From assembly GCF_008312885.1 (NCBI RefSeq), contig NZ_VSSO01000001.1, positions 248,001-312,000 of the forward strand: DNA of 64,000 nucleotides, read 5' to 3'. This document shows positions 15,036 through 23,699 of this stretch, one piece after another. How positions within the stretch are numbered: position 1 is the stretch's first letter; every line of letters starts with the position of its first letter. The notes under the pieces were generated by a model, which saw nothing but the letters and a program-made list of their open reading frames with translations, was not told the DNA's origin and did not search any database. Origin of the DNA: Lolliginicoccus suaedae. Its GTDB lineage: Bacteria > Actinomycetota > Actinomycetes > Mycobacteriales > Mycobacteriaceae. The position numbers were made by a program, and so were the translations under genes.

Positions 15036-16589
15036 ATGCCCGCACCCACCCAGGAAACGTTCGACCGCCTCGCCGCGCTCGTGGCCATCGACGAGCCGCA
15101 GCAGCGCGAGCAGCGCACCGTCCGCGAGGTCTTCACCGGCCGCGAGCTCGCCACCATCCCCGTCGGCACCGCCGATGATGCCGCCGCAGCGATCGCGAAG
15201 GCCCGCGCGGCACAGCGCGAGTGGGCGGCCCGACCCGTCGAGGAACGCGCAGCGATCTTCCGCCGCTACCACCGGCTCGTCCTCGACCACCGCGCCGAGC
15301 TGATGGACATGGCGCAGGCCGAGACCGGCAAGGCCCGTGTCGCCGCGCAGGAGGAAGTGCTCGACATCGCGCTCAACGCCCGGTACTACGCGATCCGCGC
15401 CCGTCGTCTCCTCGCGCCCCGTCGCGCGCAGGGCTTGTTCCCGGGCCTCACCCGCACCATCGTCAACCATGTGCCCAAGGGCGTGGTCGGTGTGATCTCG
15501 CCCTGGAACTACCCGATGACCCTCGCGGTGTCCGATGCGATCCCCGCCCTGATCGCGGGCAACGCCGTGGTGATCAAGCCCGACAGCAGTACCCCCTACT
15601 GCGCTCTGGCCTGTGCGGAGCTGCTCTACGAGGCGGGCTTGCCGCGCGAGCTGTTCGCCGTGGTCCCCGGGCCCGGCGCTGTGGTGGGCGGCGAGATCGT
15701 GCGGCGCTCGGACTACGTCATGTTCACCGGCTCCACCGCCACTGGCCGGACGCTCGCGACCCAGGCCGCGGAGCGCCTGATCGGCTTCTCCGCCGAGCTG
15801 GGCGGCAAGAACGCCATGATCGTCGCCGAGGGCGCGGATCTTCGAGCGGTGGCGCAGGCAGCGACCCGCGCCTGCTTCTCCAACGCTGGGCAGTTGTGCA
15901 TCTCCATCGAGCGCATCTACGTCGAGGACGGCGTCGCGGACGAGTTCACCAAGGAGTTCGCCGACGCGGTCGCGGGCATGCGGCTCGGCGCGGGCTACGA
16001 GTTCGGTCCCGCCATGGGCAGCCTCGTCTCGAAGGCACAGCTCGACACCGTGCAGGAGCATGTGCGCGACGCGCTCAACAAGGGCGCGACCGTGGTGGCT
16101 GGTGGCCAGCACCGCCCCGATCTCGGCCCGTTCTTCCACGAGCCCACCGTGCTCGCGGGCGTCACCGAGGACATGACCTGCTACGCCGAGGAGACCTTCG
16201 GCCCGCTCGTCTCCATCTATCCAGTGGCCAGCGTGGATGAGGCGATCGAGCGCGCCAACGCCACCGAGTACGGCCTGAACGCCAGCGTGTGGGCGGCCAC
16301 GGCTCGGGAGGGCGAGGCCATCGCGGGCCGCGTCCACGCGGGCACCGTCAACGTCAACGAGGGCTACGGCCCGGCTTTCGGCAGCACCGACGCCCCGATG
16401 GGCGGCATGGGTTCCTCCGGAATGGGTCGCCGCCACGGCGCGGACGGGTTGCTCAAGTACACCGAGTCGCAGACCGTGGCCACGCAGCGCCTGATCGATC
16501 TCGGGGGACCGTCCTGGTTGCCCGACAAGGCGTGGAACGCCGTGCTGCCCCACGCGGTGCGGGCGATGGCGCTGCTGCCCGGGCGGTAG
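15036..16589 (+). CDS. gabD2: Succinate-semialdehyde dehydrogenase, GabD2 type
   Basis: A 517-residue aldehyde dehydrogenase. The catalytic Glu lies in AELGGKNAM and the Cys in NAGQLCISIERIYV. The NAD(P)-binding FTGSTATGR and the WNYPM motif are intact. Length and the distinct C-terminal extension beyond MGRRHGADGLLKYTE agree with mycobacterial GabD2 (Rv1731, 518 residues). AAGGAG precedes ATG 15036. It is co-directional with the SDR under probable PucR control. A broader aldehyde range remains possible. A family A hairpin follows 55 bp after the stop. Confidence 0.85.
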   Translation: MPAPTQETFDRLAALVAIDEPQQREQRTVREVFTGRELATIPVGTADDAAAAIAKARAAQREWAARPVEERAAIFRRYHRLVLDHRAELMDMAQAETGKARVAAQEEVLDIALNARYYAIRARRLLAPRRAQGLFPGLTRTIVNHVPKGVVGVISPWNYPMTLAVSDAIPALIAGNAVVIKPDSSTPYCALACAELLYEAGLPRELFAVVPGPGAVVGGEIVRRSDYVMFTGSTATGRTLATQAAERLIGFSAELGGKNAMIVAEGADLRAVAQAATRACFSNAGQLCISIERIYVEDGVADEFTKEFADAVAGMRLGAGYEFGPAMGSLVSKAQLDTVQEHVRDALNKGATVVAGGQHRPDLGPFFHEPTVLAGVTEDMTCYAEETFGPLVSIYPVASVDEAIERANATEYGLNASVWAATAREGEAIAGRVHAGTVNVNEGYGPAFGSTDAPMGGMGSSGMGRRHGADGLLKYTESQTVATQRLIDLGGPSWLPDKAWNAVLPHAVRAMALLPGR

Positions 16590-16643
16590 TAGGCAGGCCT
16601 GATCAGGGCAGAAGCACGGTCGGGCCACAAACACGGGAAACGA

Positions 16644-16695
16644 GCAAACGCGATAGAAGCCGACGTGGATTCTCCACGGCTTCTATCGCGTTTGC
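16644..16695. repeat. Dispersed palindromic element, family A copy 2
   Basis: GCAAACGCGATAGAAGCC and GGCTTCTATCGCGTTTGC are exact complements. The interior also pairs (GTGGA-TTC-TCCAC), giving a nearly uninterrupted long hairpin. It lies between the convergent gabD2 and 16763-17422 genes, again a bidirectional terminator position. Confidence 0.8.
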
Positions 16696-16752
16696 GGTTG
16701 TGCGGCCCCCGGTTGTGCGGCCCCCGGTTGTGCTGCCCCCGGTTGTGCTGCC
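16696..16752. repeat. 15-bp tandem repeat, 3.8 copies
   Basis: Unit GGTTGTGCGGCCCCC at 16696, 16711 and 16726 (one G-to-T change), with a partial fourth copy at 16741. It abuts the family A palindrome directly and ends 10 bp before the stop of the leftward gene. No coding frame uses it. Confidence 0.8.
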
Positions 16753-16762
16753 GGGCGGCTGC

Positions 16763-17422
16763 CTAGTCGATGTTGTGCAGGGCGAAGAACCCGATCTTGT
16801 GATAGCGGCCCGAGACGCGAAACAGGATCTTGCCCAGGTACACGCCGGGAACGAGCTCCACGAGCTCGTCGCGGACGCTGCGGATGAGCAATCGCGGGTT
16901 GGTCTCGACGGACTTGTAGTCGATGACCAGCACATCCTGCTCGCCACCGTCCTTGTCGCGGCTCGCCTCGACGTGGGTGACGAAGTCGAACGCGAGCTTG
17001 CCGTCCTCGGTCTGCGTCATCGAGTAGAGCGGCCACAGCAGCCGCAGGGGCATCGACGCGCGCGAAGCGATGCGATTGGCGCCCTTGCCCTCCGCGCCGA
17101 ACCGCTTGCCCTCCCAGGGCATCCACAGGTCGGTGACAGCAGTGACGGTGCGGTCAAGGATCGGCAGGGTGGTCGTCATGACGAGCAAGCCCTCGGTCAA
17201 GCCCTCGAGCTTGCGCGGCGGCGCGCTGGCACGGAACAACGCCTCGAGATCGGATGCGGCCTGGTCATACTCCCGCAGCTCGCTATCGCGCACGCTCTTC
17301 AGCCATGCCCAGGCCTGCGAGGCAGCCTCCGCCGGATTCTTCCTCGACAGCGCGCGGAGCTCATCGAGCCGCTCCGCTGGCGCCGAGGTCGTGGTGGTCG
17401 TGGGGTCCTCAGTGGATGCCAT
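16763..17422 (-). CDS. Conserved hypothetical protein, unknown function
   Basis: A 219-residue soluble protein without signal peptide or TM helix. A Thr/Ser-rich start (EDPTTTTTSAP) leads into a helical N-terminal half with LRALSRKNPAEAASQAWAW. The C-terminal half has WMPWEGKRF and a beta-rich part ending GRYHKIGFFALHNID. The block LEGLTEGLLVMTTTLPILD looks conserved-protein-like, but I do not recognise the family. ATG 17422 is preceded by GAGGGATGGAAAG. It is convergent with gabD2 and followed by no co-directional partner. Confidence 0.72.
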   Translation of the reverse strand: MASTEDPTTTTTSAPAERLDELRALSRKNPAEAASQAWAWLKSVRDSELREYDQAASDLEALFRASAPPRKLEGLTEGLLVMTTTLPILDRTVTAVTDLWMPWEGKRFGAEGKGANRIASRASMPLRLLWPLYSMTQTEDGKLAFDFVTHVEASRDKDGGEQDVLVIDYKSVETNPRLLIRSVRDELVELVPGVYLGKILFRVSGRYHKIGFFALHNID

Positions 17423-17595
17423 GGTCGCTTTCCATCCCTCGTAGGTGATCTCCGTCACTAGTCTACGGGCCGTATGGCGCGTGCAGCAGGGAGATTCCCG
17501 CGGCGAGCCCTGCCGCAGCCGGATGCCGAGGGTTTGGCGGATCCCGGCCAGGGGTACCTGGGCTCTATTGCTCCCACCATCGTGAGGAAGAACCC

Positions 17596-18069
17596 ATGGA
17601 CACCTCAGCAATCGTGACGATCGTCGTCGTGGCGCTCGTGGTCATCGTCGTGCTCGCCGTGACCGTGGCGCTCGGGCGCACGTCCACGGAGCGACGCCGC
17701 CGCAAGGCCGCCGAGCTGCGCCAGGAGGCGGTGGAGCGCCAGCACCGGCTCGAGGCCGAGCAAGCGGAGGCCAATACTGCCGCGGCGCGCGCCGAGCAGC
17801 AAGAGGTGGAGGCGCGCAATCGCGTGGCTGATGCCGCGAGCCAGCGCGAGCAGGCAGATGCCGAGCGGGCGAGGCTGCGCCAGGAGGCAGAGGATGCGCG
17901 CCACGAGCTCGATCGCGCGGATGAGCTGGATCCGGACGCGGGAGTCCCCCGGCACCCGCAGCCCGGTGCCGCAGCGGGCCGCGGGCGAGGTGCTGCGGAG
18001 CCGTCCGCGGAGCCGGGACGCCCGGGCATCATCGACCGGCTGCGAAAGGGCCCCCGCCCGCGCCACTGA
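17596..18069 (+). CDS. Single-TM protein with coiled coil
   Basis: A 157-residue protein. An N-terminal hydrophobic helix (about residues 5-27) is followed by RTSTERRRRK and a continuous Ala/Glu/Arg/Gln coiled coil to about residue 107. A Pro/Gly/Ala-rich tail ends IIDRLRKGPRPRH. Topology is likely N-out with a cytoplasmic coiled coil, because basic residues follow the helix. Small coiled-coil membrane proteins of this kind are common next to envelope genes. GAGGAAGAACCC precedes ATG. Function unknown; it is transcribed in the same direction as sthA, 81 bp upstream. Confidence 0.7.
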   Translation: MDTSAIVTIVVVALVVIVVLAVTVALGRTSTERRRRKAAELRQEAVERQHRLEAEQAEANTAAARAEQQEVEARNRVADAASQREQADAERARLRQEAEDARHELDRADELDPDAGVPRHPQPGAAAGRGRGAAEPSAEPGRPGIIDRLRKGPRPRH

Positions 18070-18138
18070 TACGGTGCGGCTGTCGAGCCATCAGTAGGCC
18101 ACCCTGGCCATTGCCCCCCACTCCGGTGTGATCGGTGC

Positions 18139-18144
18139 CACAAT
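18139..18144 (+). promoter_or_regulatory. -10 box of leaderless sthA mRNA
   Basis: CACAAT ends 6 nt before GTG 18151. There is no Shine-Dalgarno between them, and the same spacing recurs at several other genes in this window. Confidence 0.5.
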
Positions 18145-18150
18145 GCCCGC

Positions 18151-19554
18151 GTGGACAATTTCGATCTCGTGGTGCTCGGTTCCGGACCAGGCGGGCAGCG
18201 CGCCGCCATCGCAGCAGCCAAGCTGGGACGCTCGGTGGCAGTGGTGGAGCGCCGCGACATGCTCGGCGGGGTGTGCATCAACACCGGCACCATCCCGTCG
18301 AAGACGCTGCGCGAGGCGGTTGTCTACCTGACGGGGATGAGCCAGCGGGAGATGTACGGCCACTCCTACCGGGTGAAGGACGAGATCACCCGCGATGACC
18401 TGATGGCTCGCACGCACCATGTGACCGGGCGGCAGGTCGACGTCATCCGCAACCAGCTCACGCGCAATCACGTGACGATGCTGGCCGGGTCTGGACGGTT
18501 CACCGATCCGCACACCATCGAGGTCCAGGACGGCACCGGGCACGCCCACCGGGTGAGCGCCAAGAAGGTGATCATCGCGACCGGCACCAAGCCCGCGCGG
18601 CCCGCCACCGTGGAGTTCGATGGCCGCACGATCATCGATTCCGATGGCATCCTCCAGCTCGGCAGCATCCCGCAATCAATGGTCGTCGTTGGTGCCGGGG
18701 TGATCGGCATCGAGTACGCGTCGATGTTCGCCGCGCTCGGCACCCGCGTCACCGTGGTGGAGCGCCGCTCGACGATGCTCGATTTCTGCGACCACGAGGT
18801 CGTCGATGCGTTGAAGTACCAGCTGCGCGATCTCGCCGTCACGTTCCGGTTCGGTGAATCCGTCGCGGCGGTGGAGCGCTACGACCGGGGAGCGGTCACA
18901 GTTCTCGAGTCGGGCAAGAAGATCCCCGCCGAGACAGTGCTCTACTCGGCCGGTCGACAGGGGGTCACCGAGGAGCTCGCCCTCGACGCCGCGGGCTTGG
19001 CAGCGGACGCGCGGGGGCGCATCGAGGTCGACGAGCACTTCCGCACGAGCGTCGACCACATCTATGCCGTCGGTGATGTGATCGGATTCCCAGCCCTCGC
19101 GGCCACCTCGATGGAGCAGGGGCGTCTCGCTGCCCACCATGCGTGCGACGAGCCCGTCTCGGGAATCGACGCCCTGCAACCGATCGGCATCTACACGATC
19201 CCGGAGATCAGCTTCGTCGGGCGGACCGAGGCGGAGCTCACCGAGGCCCGGGTGCCGTTCGAGGTGGGCATCTCGCGCTACCGGGAGCTCGCGCGCGGCC
19301 AGATCGTCGGCGATTCCTATGGGGTGCTCAAGCTGCTCGTCTCGCCCGAGGACCGCAGCCTGCTCGGGGTCCACATCTTCGGCACCCAGGCCACCGAGCT
19401 GATCCACATCGGGCAGGCAGTCATGGGATGCAAGGGCACCATCGACTATCTCGTCGAAGCGGTGTTCAATTATCCGACGCTCGCCGAGACGTACAAGGTC
19501 GCGGCGCTCGATGTCACCAACAAGCTTCGTCAGCTCGCCGCGCTGCAGGACTGA
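18151..19554 (+). CDS. sthA: Soluble pyridine nucleotide transhydrogenase
   Basis: A 467-residue FAD flavoprotein of the disulfide-reductase superfamily. N-terminal FAD motif [19 protein letters not shown], then [18 protein letters not shown]: the second redox Cys is replaced by Thr, which identifies Sth rather than dihydrolipoamide dehydrogenase. An NAD(P) motif [17 protein letters not shown] and the second FAD motif [20 protein letters not shown] follow. The enzyme exchanges reducing equivalents between NADPH and NADH in the cytosol. GTG 18151 is a leaderless start. The gene stands alone, with a family B palindrome 79 bp after the stop. Confidence 0.93.
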   Translation: MDNFDLVVLGSGPGGQRAAIAAAKLGRSVAVVERRDMLGGVCINTGTIPSKTLREAVVYLTGMSQREMYGHSYRVKDEITRDDLMARTHHVTGRQVDVIRNQLTRNHVTMLAGSGRFTDPHTIEVQDGTGHAHRVSAKKVIIATGTKPARPATVEFDGRTIIDSDGILQLGSIPQSMVVVGAGVIGIEYASMFAALGTRVTVVERRSTMLDFCDHEVVDALKYQLRDLAVTFRFGESVAAVERYDRGAVTVLESGKKIPAETVLYSAGRQGVTEELALDAAGLAADARGRIEVDEHFRTSVDHIYAVGDVIGFPALAATSMEQGRLAAHHACDEPVSGIDALQPIGIYTIPEISFVGRTEAELTEARVPFEVGISRYRELARGQIVGDSYGVLKLLVSPEDRSLLGVHIFGTQATELIHIGQAVMGCKGTIDYLVEAVFNYPTLAETYKVAALDVTNKLRQLAALQD

Positions 19555-19633
19555 TCCGGGCCTGGCCCCGCACGTTCCAGCCGCGCGATCCGGCGGCGCT
19601 CGGGCCGGGTGATCCGGCTGGGCGATCCGGCCG

Positions 19634-19690
19634 CGAGTGTGCGAAAAACGACAGCTCCAGTGCTCCGACGTGTCGTTTTGTGAACATTCG
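19634..19690. repeat. Dispersed palindromic element, family B copy 1 (degenerate)
   Basis: Left arm CGAGTGTGCGAAAAACGACA is well conserved. The right arm TGTCGTTTTGTGAACATTCG has diverged outside the inner TGTCGTTTT. The loop (CTCCAGTGCTCCGACG) also differs from the other copies, so this is the oldest-looking member. Confidence 0.65.
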
Positions 19691-19741
19691 CGGCACATCG
19701 ATCGCGGGAGCAGCATCCGCGCGCGGCTAATACGCGTTAGT

Positions 19742-20146
19742 GTGGTAAGCGTGCGTGTGACAGGAGTGCCGGATGATGCGCTCGCCGAGGCCGGCGAGAC
19801 GCTGACCGACACCATCGACCGCTGGATCGACAAGCTCACCGCGCACGCGACGGGCTCGCCCGCTCCCGGCACGCCCCGCTGGCACCGGCTCTGGAACGCC
19901 CGCGAGGCAGGCGAGGGCGCGACCTGGTGGAGGCAGCAATTGCTCACTCGCATCGCCATCGCTGACATCGCCGGAGTGGACCCCGCGCCCTACATCGCCC
20001 AGGCCCGCGAGCACGGCATCAGTGCCACCGAGATCCGCATCGCCCGCAAGGCCCGGGCGCGGACCGGCACCAGCAACGCGACCACCACCGCGGGCAGGCG
20101 CAAGCGCGTTCCAGCCAACAGTGCCGACCAGCTCGCCATCTTCTAG
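19742..20146 (+). CDS. Hypothetical basic protein, unknown function
   Basis: About 134 residues. A helical middle contains TLTDTIDRWIDKLTAHA, WHRLWNAREAGEGATWWRQQ and ISATEIRIARKARARTG, and a basic Thr/Ala tail precedes the terminal SADQLAIF. Strong third-position G/C supports coding. The start is uncertain: GTG codons at 19742, 19751 and 19757 are in frame. I prefer 19742, because TAATAC lies about 10 nt before it. No domain is recognised. The NUDIX gene follows 31 bp later with its own promoter. Confidence 0.55.
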   Translation: MVSVRVTGVPDDALAEAGETLTDTIDRWIDKLTAHATGSPAPGTPRWHRLWNAREAGEGATWWRQQLLTRIAIADIAGVDPAPYIAQAREHGISATEIRIARKARARTGTSNATTTAGRRKRVPANSADQLAIF

Positions 20147-20165
20147 CCGCCCCGGGGATCACGGG

Positions 20166-20171
20166 TATCGT
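20166..20171 (+). promoter_or_regulatory. -10 box of leaderless NUDIX mRNA
   Basis: TATCGT ends exactly 6 nt before ATG 20178 with no ribosome binding site between, the leaderless arrangement seen repeatedly here. Confidence 0.5.
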
Positions 20172-20177
20172 CACGGC

Positions 20178-21029
20178 ATGGCCCCCGCCACCCGAGACCC
20201 GCATGAGATACCCATCCGCGATGCGTCGACGCTGATCCTCGTCCGCGACGCCCCCGGCCGCGGCATCGAGGTGTTCCTGCAGCGACGCACCCGGACCATG
20301 GCTTTCGCGCCCGGCATGACCGTCTTTCCCGGCGGGGGAGTCGATGCCACCGATCATGCGGCGGAGCTCGACTGGCACGGACCCGGCCCCGAGCACTGGG
20401 CGCGATCGTTCGGGACGAGCCCGGGCACAGCGCGGGCGCTCGTGATCGCTGCGGTCCGCGAGCTGTACGAGGAATGCGGCGTCCTGCTCGCCGGGCACCC
20501 GGACGGGCGCCTCGTCACGGGGGATTGGATCACCGCGGCCCTCGGCGACTGCCGCGCCCGCCTCGACGCCCGCGCCGTTTCTTTCGCCAGCATCCTGCGC
20601 GACCACGGCCTAGTCCTGCGTGCTGACCTGCTGGCGCCCATCGCGAACTGGATCACGCCCACCGGGAACGCCCGGCGCTATGACACCCGGTTCTTCCTCG
20701 CGGAGCTCCCGCCGGGCCAGGACGCGGACGGCCAGACCACCGAAGCCGACGAGTGCTTCTGGCGAACCCCCAGCGAAGTGCTCGCCGACTGGAGCGGGGG
20801 CGGAACGATCCTGCTACCGCCCACCTGGAGCCAGCTGCGCGCGCTGGCCGGTGCCGCCTCGCTCAGCGATATCGCCGCCGACCGGGAGGCTGGACTCTCA
20901 TGGGCCCCGATCCCGGTGATCGAATCGGCGCCGATGGACCATCCCGACGGCTGGCGCCTGGGCTTCCCTGATTGCGATGCCTACTACGCGAGCTCTCCAC
21001 CGGGGCTCGGCCGCACCTTGCGCCCCTAG
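20178..21029 (+). CDS. NUDIX-family hydrolase (NUDT19-like length)
   Basis: A 283-residue protein. LILVRDAPGRGIEVFLQRR and FAPGMTVFPGGGVD open the fold. The catalytic NUDIX helix is AAVRELYEECGVLL (residues about 93-106), with the conserved Arg-Glu and paired Glu. A long insertion between GGGVD and the helix and a C-terminal helical part place it with the larger NUDIX proteins, several of which act on CoA derivatives. Substrate not determinable. The ATG is probably leaderless. Confidence 0.86.
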   Translation: MAPATRDPHEIPIRDASTLILVRDAPGRGIEVFLQRRTRTMAFAPGMTVFPGGGVDATDHAAELDWHGPGPEHWARSFGTSPGTARALVIAAVRELYEECGVLLAGHPDGRLVTGDWITAALGDCRARLDARAVSFASILRDHGLVLRADLLAPIANWITPTGNARRYDTRFFLAELPPGQDADGQTTEADECFWRTPSEVLADWSGGGTILLPPTWSQLRALAGAASLSDIAADREAGLSWAPIPVIESAPMDHPDGWRLGFPDCDAYYASSPPGLGRTLRP

Positions 21030-21126
21030 CGCTGGGGGCACGATGTGGCGCCGGGGACTGGTCAAGATCGCCACGGAAGGGCATCATTAGGTGACGCGCT
21101 CCCGTGCGCAATTCCGGAGGAAGCCA

Positions 21127-21798
21127 ATGAGCACGATCACGATCGCGAGATTGCCGCGCGCTGCTGCCATGGCTGCGACCGCCACGTTGCTCGCGGTCCC
21201 GCTCGCGGGGACCGCCCACGCCCAGGAGGCCGGTGAGCTCCGCGTCTCCGCGGCCAGCGCCACCGGCGCACCGATCGCCGATGTGTCGGTGAGCATCACC
21301 AGTGGCTGCGACGGTTCCGATCCAACGGTGAGCACCTACCAGGTGCTCGATCTCGGCGACGACGGCGTGGCAGCAGTGCCCGTGGCCCCGGGCTGCTACA
21401 CGATCACCCCGGTCCGCCATCCCGCTGACTATGTGCCCGCCGGCGCTACGCCAGTCACAGCGATGGTGGGCGAGTCCCAGGGCGGATTGGCAACGGTCCG
21501 GTTCCAGCCGTTCAACGAGGGTGCCTATGACCTCGGCGCCGCGATGATCACCCTGGTCGGCGAGGACGGCGTGGCCCCGATAGCTGACCGCCCGATCGTG
21601 ATCCGGCCCTGCGACGGCAGCGGAGCCGAGCTCGTGTCCCATCCGAGCGATCCGAGCGGACGCATCGCCACCATGCTGCCGGCCGGATGCTGGAATGTCA
21701 TCGAGCCGAGCATCCTGGGGGCGCAGCCCGAGGCACCTCTTTCCTTCGTTGTGTTCCCCGGCCAGACCGCGCCCGTCCGCCTGGTGCTCGGAGCCTGA
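21127..21798 (+). CDS. Secreted protein with repeated beta-sandwich (prealbumin-like) domains
   Basis: A 223-residue exported protein: signal peptide with cleavage near AHAQE (about residue 32), then two similar beta domains. Domain 1 has GELRVSAASATGAPIADVSVSI and ends in a Cys pair (SGCDGS, APGCYTI). Domain 2 has ITLVGEDGVAPIADRPIVI with RPCDGS and PAGCWNVI. The matching Cys positions suggest a duplicated domain, each with one disulfide. CGGAGG precedes ATG 21127. No sortase or TM anchor. Function unknown; it resembles collagen-binding-B-type or carboxypeptidase-regulatory folds. Confidence 0.72.
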   Translation: MSTITIARLPRAAAMAATATLLAVPLAGTAHAQEAGELRVSAASATGAPIADVSVSITSGCDGSDPTVSTYQVLDLGDDGVAAVPVAPGCYTITPVRHPADYVPAGATPVTAMVGESQGGLATVRFQPFNEGAYDLGAAMITLVGEDGVAPIADRPIVIRPCDGSGAELVSHPSDPSGRIATMLPAGCWNVIEPSILGAQPEAPLSFVVFPGQTAPVRLVLGA

Positions 21799-21835
21799 CA
21801 GGTTGCTCGAAGGCTGGCAGGGCCAGGGCTTGGCA

Positions 21836-23629
21836 TCACGCGACGTCGGAGCCTGTCGCTCGGATCCGGGCAATGCGCGCCCCCGCGAGCAGCAGCAGGA
21901 TGCCCACGAGCAGGAACGCCAGCACGCGATACAGGCCGTCGAGGGCCGCGAGATCGAACAGCATCAGCTTGGCGACGGTCGAGGAAGCCATGACGGCACC
22001 AGCCGCGAGCGCCGCGTCGTGGCGCGCACCGGCCATCAGCAAGGCGATGGCCACGGCCATCCATAGCACGGTGACCAGGGCGTGGCCGGCCACGAAGCCC
22101 GTGCGGCCCGCCAGGGCCAGCACCCCGAGGGCCACGATCGCGACCATCGACCCGTAGAGCGCCGCTCCCGTGGCAAGCAGCCGCAGCAGCACCGGAACCC
22201 CCACAGCGCTCGCCATCACCGTGGCCGCGATCACCAGCAATGCCCCGCCCGTGACGATCAGCACGCTCGTGCGCTCCACCGCGTCCGCGGACGAGACCAG
22301 CATTCCCTGCGAGGCCGCAGCACCAAGCAGCCCGGTGCCCACTACTGCGAGGACGGCGCCACCGGTGCCCGCCACGACATCCCGCGCTCGCTGCCACGCC
22401 AGCAGCACCGCGCACGCGAGACCGAGCACGACCAGCCCAGCGCGGTCACCGGGAACCCATGCCGTGATGGCCATGATGCCTGCCAGGACGCCGATCCCGC
22501 CGATCAGCAGGCGCGCGCTCGCTGGCAGGCCGGGGACGAGCGAGGCCATCGCTAGGAGGATCGCTCCCGTCGCCACGCACACCAGGGCAAACGGTCCCGC
22601 GGCGAGCAGCTCGCGGGCCAGCAGCAACGGCAACGCGGCGATGGCGAGGCCGAGCATCGTGGCCCCCCGGTCGGTCCGGCCCTCCTCCCGCAGCAGCATC
22701 GCGCCCGTCGCCACCGCGAGGAGGAGCAGCACGGACGCGATGGCCACCGCCTGCCAGGCGAGCACCAATCGATCCTCGCCGCCCGGCGAATCGAGCACGA
22801 TCAGCAATGCCAGTACCGCTGGCCCGATGCGGGAAGCCGTCAGCCACGGCCACCGCTTGGCACGCTGAGCGGGGAAAGTCGCTGCCATCAGGGCAACGAG
22901 GAATGCCGCGACCGCAGGCGCGGCGCCTCCGCCCACGAATGGAGCCAGGCCCGCCGCGCCCAGCACGACCATGTGCGCGAGCCAGCGGGAATCCCACGCC
23001 ACCGCGAGCCACGCTCCCGCCAAGGCCACCGCGAAGGCGATCGCGAGGCCCACCACCGCGGGAAGCAGCTCGTACAGCGCGGTGGCGGCAACGAGGTCGA
23101 GATACAGCCCGGCCACGCCCGTCGCGGCCAGCGCCACGATTCCCGCGTTCACCTCATCGCGGCGGGCGCGCCACAGCGCCAGGGCCAGCAGGCCCGAGGC
23201 GAGCAATGCTCCCACGACGACGCGCCCCGCGGGCCCGAGCAGTCCCGACTGGATGGCAAGGGCAAGCAGCAGGGCAACACCGATCAAGGTGATGGTGGTG
23301 CCAGCGGTAGCCAGCACCCTGCCGAGGGTGGCCTCCCGTGCCCACCACGGCGAGCGGTCGCGCTGGCCAGGGCGGCCAGGAATGGTGGGACGGACTGGCA
23401 TCGCGCGTGCTTGCGGCGCGCCAGGCGTGCGATGTCCCACCGCCGCCGCAGTCCCGGCCGCTGGTGCCCCGGCTGGTGGTGCCCCGGGGGCAGCAGGACC
23501 CGAGCCCTGCGCCGCGCCGCGCAGCAGCTCCAGTTCCTGGCGGGCGTAGTCGAGCTGTGTGCTGATCTGGGCCAGCCTGGCCGCGAGGACGTCAGCGACG
23601 TCCCTGCCGTACGGATCTCTGTGCTCCAC
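21836..23629 (-). CDS. DUF2339-like polytopic membrane protein
   Basis: A 597-residue protein. A cytoplasmic head has heptad-like LAARLAQISTQLDYARQELELL and a Gly/Ala/Pro linker, then about 18-20 hydrophobic helices follow without long loops. The first TM block VLATAGTTITLIGVALLLALAI with WAREATLGRV before it is typical of DUF2339 membrane proteins of unknown function. The GTG at 23629 has a possible -10 GATGAT 7-8 nt upstream rather than a ribosome binding site. It lies downstream of and co-directional with the next membrane protein, 70 bp apart. Confidence 0.75.
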   Translation of the reverse strand: MEHRDPYGRDVADVLAARLAQISTQLDYARQELELLRGAAQGSGPAAPGAPPAGAPAAGTAAAVGHRTPGAPQARAMPVRPTIPGRPGQRDRSPWWAREATLGRVLATAGTTITLIGVALLLALAIQSGLLGPAGRVVVGALLASGLLALALWRARRDEVNAGIVALAATGVAGLYLDLVAATALYELLPAVVGLAIAFAVALAGAWLAVAWDSRWLAHMVVLGAAGLAPFVGGGAAPAVAAFLVALMAATFPAQRAKRWPWLTASRIGPAVLALLIVLDSPGGEDRLVLAWQAVAIASVLLLLAVATGAMLLREEGRTDRGATMLGLAIAALPLLLARELLAAGPFALVCVATGAILLAMASLVPGLPASARLLIGGIGVLAGIMAITAWVPGDRAGLVVLGLACAVLLAWQRARDVVAGTGGAVLAVVGTGLLGAAASQGMLVSSADAVERTSVLIVTGGALLVIAATVMASAVGVPVLLRLLATGAALYGSMVAIVALGVLALAGRTGFVAGHALVTVLWMAVAIALLMAGARHDAALAAGAVMASSTVAKLMLFDLAALDGLYRVLAFLLVGILLLLAGARIARIRATGSDVA

Positions 23630-23664
23630 GCCTACATCATCCGCGCATCGTCGTCGATCCGCGC

Positions 23665-23690
23665 GGGATGCGTCCAGGGGATGCGTCCAG
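23665..23690. repeat. 13-bp perfect tandem duplication
   Basis: GGGATGCGTCCAG occurs twice back to back in the 70-bp spacer between the two leftward membrane-protein genes. No function is apparent. Confidence 0.75.
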
Positions 23691-23699
23691 CGGCGTGGC

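Noticed and set aside
16696-16752. CRISPR-like array
   Set aside because: The 15-bp units are contiguous, with no spacers, and no cas genes are present in the window.
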